Origin: an uncultured Ruminococcus sp.
Lineage (GTDB): Bacteria; Bacillota; Clostridia; Oscillospirales; Ruminococcaceae
Length of the DNA: 5,468 nt
Direction: 5' to 3'
Assembly (NCBI GenBank): GCA_947177715.1
Contig: CAMWVM010000120.1
Span: forward strand, 1-5,468
How positions within the stretch are numbered: the stretch's first letter is position 1; each line of letters starts with the position of its first letter. Both the position numbers and the translations under genes were made by a program. Positions 4,573-5,468 of the stretch are shown piece after piece. Under the pieces are notes generated by a model. It made no database searches, was not told where the DNA came from, and saw only the letters and a list, made by a program, of their open reading frames with translations.

Positions 4573-5468
4573 ATGGGATTAAATTCAACACCATCCGGAG
4601 AACGAATACACATTGGTTTTTTCGGCAAACGAAATGCAGGAAAATCCAGTGTTGTTAATTCAGTGACGGGGCAGGAGCTGGCGGTTGTATCTGACACGCT
4701 TGGCACTACTACTGACCCTGTATACAAGGCTATGGAGCTTTTGCCGTTAGGTCCTGTTATGATTATAGATACTCCGGGTTTTGATGACGAGGGAAGTCTT
4801 GGTGAGCTGCGAATCAAAAAAACAAGACAGGTTTTAAACAAGACTGACGTGGCGGTTTTGATTGTTGACGCAAAGCAGGGATTGTCAGATACGGACAGAC
4901 AGCTTATTTCTATGTTTGAGGAAAAAGAGCTGCCTTTTATAATTGCATATAACAAAGTAGATTTGATTGATGTCAGAATGGCATTAAATGAGAACGAGAT
5001 TTATATTAGTGCAAAAGATAAAGTCAACATATATGAATTGAAAGAAAAAATCGGAAAGCTTTCGGCTATACAATCCAATGAAAAACGACTGGTGGGAGAT
5101 TTGTTAAATGATGGGGATTTTGTGGTGCTTGTTGTGCCGATTGATTCTTCAGCACCAAAGGGCAGGCTTATTCTTCCTCAACAGCAGGCAATAAGGGATA
5201 TTCTTGAGGCTGGGGCAATCTCTGTGGTTACGAGGGACGCAGAGTTAAAACAGACCCTGGCGGAGCTGAGCAAAAAGCCTGTGATGGTTATAACAGACAG
5301 CCAGGCGTTCAAGCAGGTTTCGAAAGATGTCCCTGAGGATATAAAGCTTACCTCGTTTTCTATACTTATGGCAAGATATAAGGGCTTACTAAACAGTGCG
5401 GTGAGGGGTGCTAAGAAAATTGATAGCCTTGAAGATGGTGATAAGATACTTATTTCTGAGGGATGCAC
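4573..5468 (+). CDS. hydF: [FeFe]-hydrogenase maturation GTPase HydF (3' end missing)
   Basis: HydF is the cytoplasmic scaffold that receives the 2Fe subcluster built by HydE and HydG and passes it to [FeFe]-hydrogenase. The visible part is 298 codons, against about 400 residues in the family. The N-terminal GTPase domain has all motifs: P-loop GKRNAGKSS (18-26), the TTT switch (45-47), DTPG (66-69), NKVD (127-130) and SAK (146-148). The middle region (about 170-265, including VVPIDSSAPKGRLILPQQQ) matches the HydF dimerisation domain. The last complete codon is Cys298 in ISEGC, by position the first Cys of the C-x-H...HCxxC cluster site, and the frame is cut one residue later. The start ATG 4573 has AGGAG (4561-4565) 7 nt upstream. 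No promoter is seen between the preceding hairpin and the ATG, so expression may rely on read-through from rubredoxin. Confidence 0.95.
   Translation, partial: MGLNSTPSGERIHIGFFGKRNAGKSSVVNSVTGQELAVVSDTLGTTTDPVYKAMELLPLGPVMIIDTPGFDDEGSLGELRIKKTRQVLNKTDVAVLIVDAKQGLSDTDRQLISMFEEKELPFIIAYNKVDLIDVRMALNENEIYISAKDKVNIYELKEKIGKLSAIQSNEKRLVGDLLNDGDFVVLVVPIDSSAPKGRLILPQQQAIRDILEAGAISVVTRDAELKQTLAELSKKPVMVITDSQAFKQVSKDVPEDIKLTSFSILMARYKGLLNSAVRGAKKIDSLEDGDKILISEGC

Noticed and set aside
4544..4573. Promoter for hydF using TTGCAG and a TTAATA-like -10
   Set aside because: It would start transcription downstream of the hydF ATG and its hexamers are poor.
4473..4955. Minus-strand open frame opposite hydF
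   Set aside because: It lies over the GTPase domain of hydF, whose motifs are all intact on the plus strand, and no convincing ribosome binding site or family resemblance was seen.

Overview
The window reads as a piece of chromosome from an anaerobic, low-GC Gram-positive bacterium, most likely a gut-type clostridium of the Ruminococcaceae/Oscillospiraceae. This is inferred from AT-rich spacers, strong purine-rich ribosome binding sites, textbook sigma-A promoters, a rubredoxin and an [FeFe]-hydrogenase maturation gene, plus an N-terminal sequence module that I recall from that group. There are five protein genes: one without known function, three complete and recognisable, and one (hydF) cut by the right edge.

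Layout. Bases 1-242 hold a GC-rich inverted repeat, a very good extended -10 promoter, and a 5' leader in which the ribosome-binding/start region of the next gene occurs twice, the upstream copy with ATA in place of ATG. Bases 243-1370 (+) encode a 375-residue cytoplasmic protein of unknown function. Its first 66 residues look like a separable module that ends exactly at an internal Shine-Dalgarno/ATG. A long, perfect-stemmed hairpin at 1378-1438 separates it from a convergent aspartokinase on the minus strand (1509-2828). The aspartokinase faces away from a plus-strand gene of the cofactor-independent phosphoglycerate mutase (ApgM) superfamily (3079-4290). The intergenic region between them carries two opposed promoters and several dyad symmetries, but no lysine riboswitch. 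Then come a 51-residue rubredoxin (4336-4491), a 19-bp RNA hairpin with a U-tract (4504-4560), and hydF (4573 onward), whose Shine-Dalgarno begins on the base after the U-tract.

How the genes may work together. The aspartokinase makes aspartyl phosphate, the entry to lysine, methionine and threonine. The ApgM-like neighbour belongs to a branch proposed, and in some bacteria shown, to act as a homoserine kinase where ThrB is absent. The divergent pair therefore probably serves the aspartate-to-threonine route rather than glycolysis. Rubredoxin and HydF belong to anaerobic redox metabolism: HydF is the scaffold and GTPase that delivers the 2Fe subcluster to [FeFe]-hydrogenase.

The most unusual material is the left-hand locus (duplicated start region, modular N-terminus, internal start) and the placement of hydF's ribosome binding site directly against an apparent terminator.
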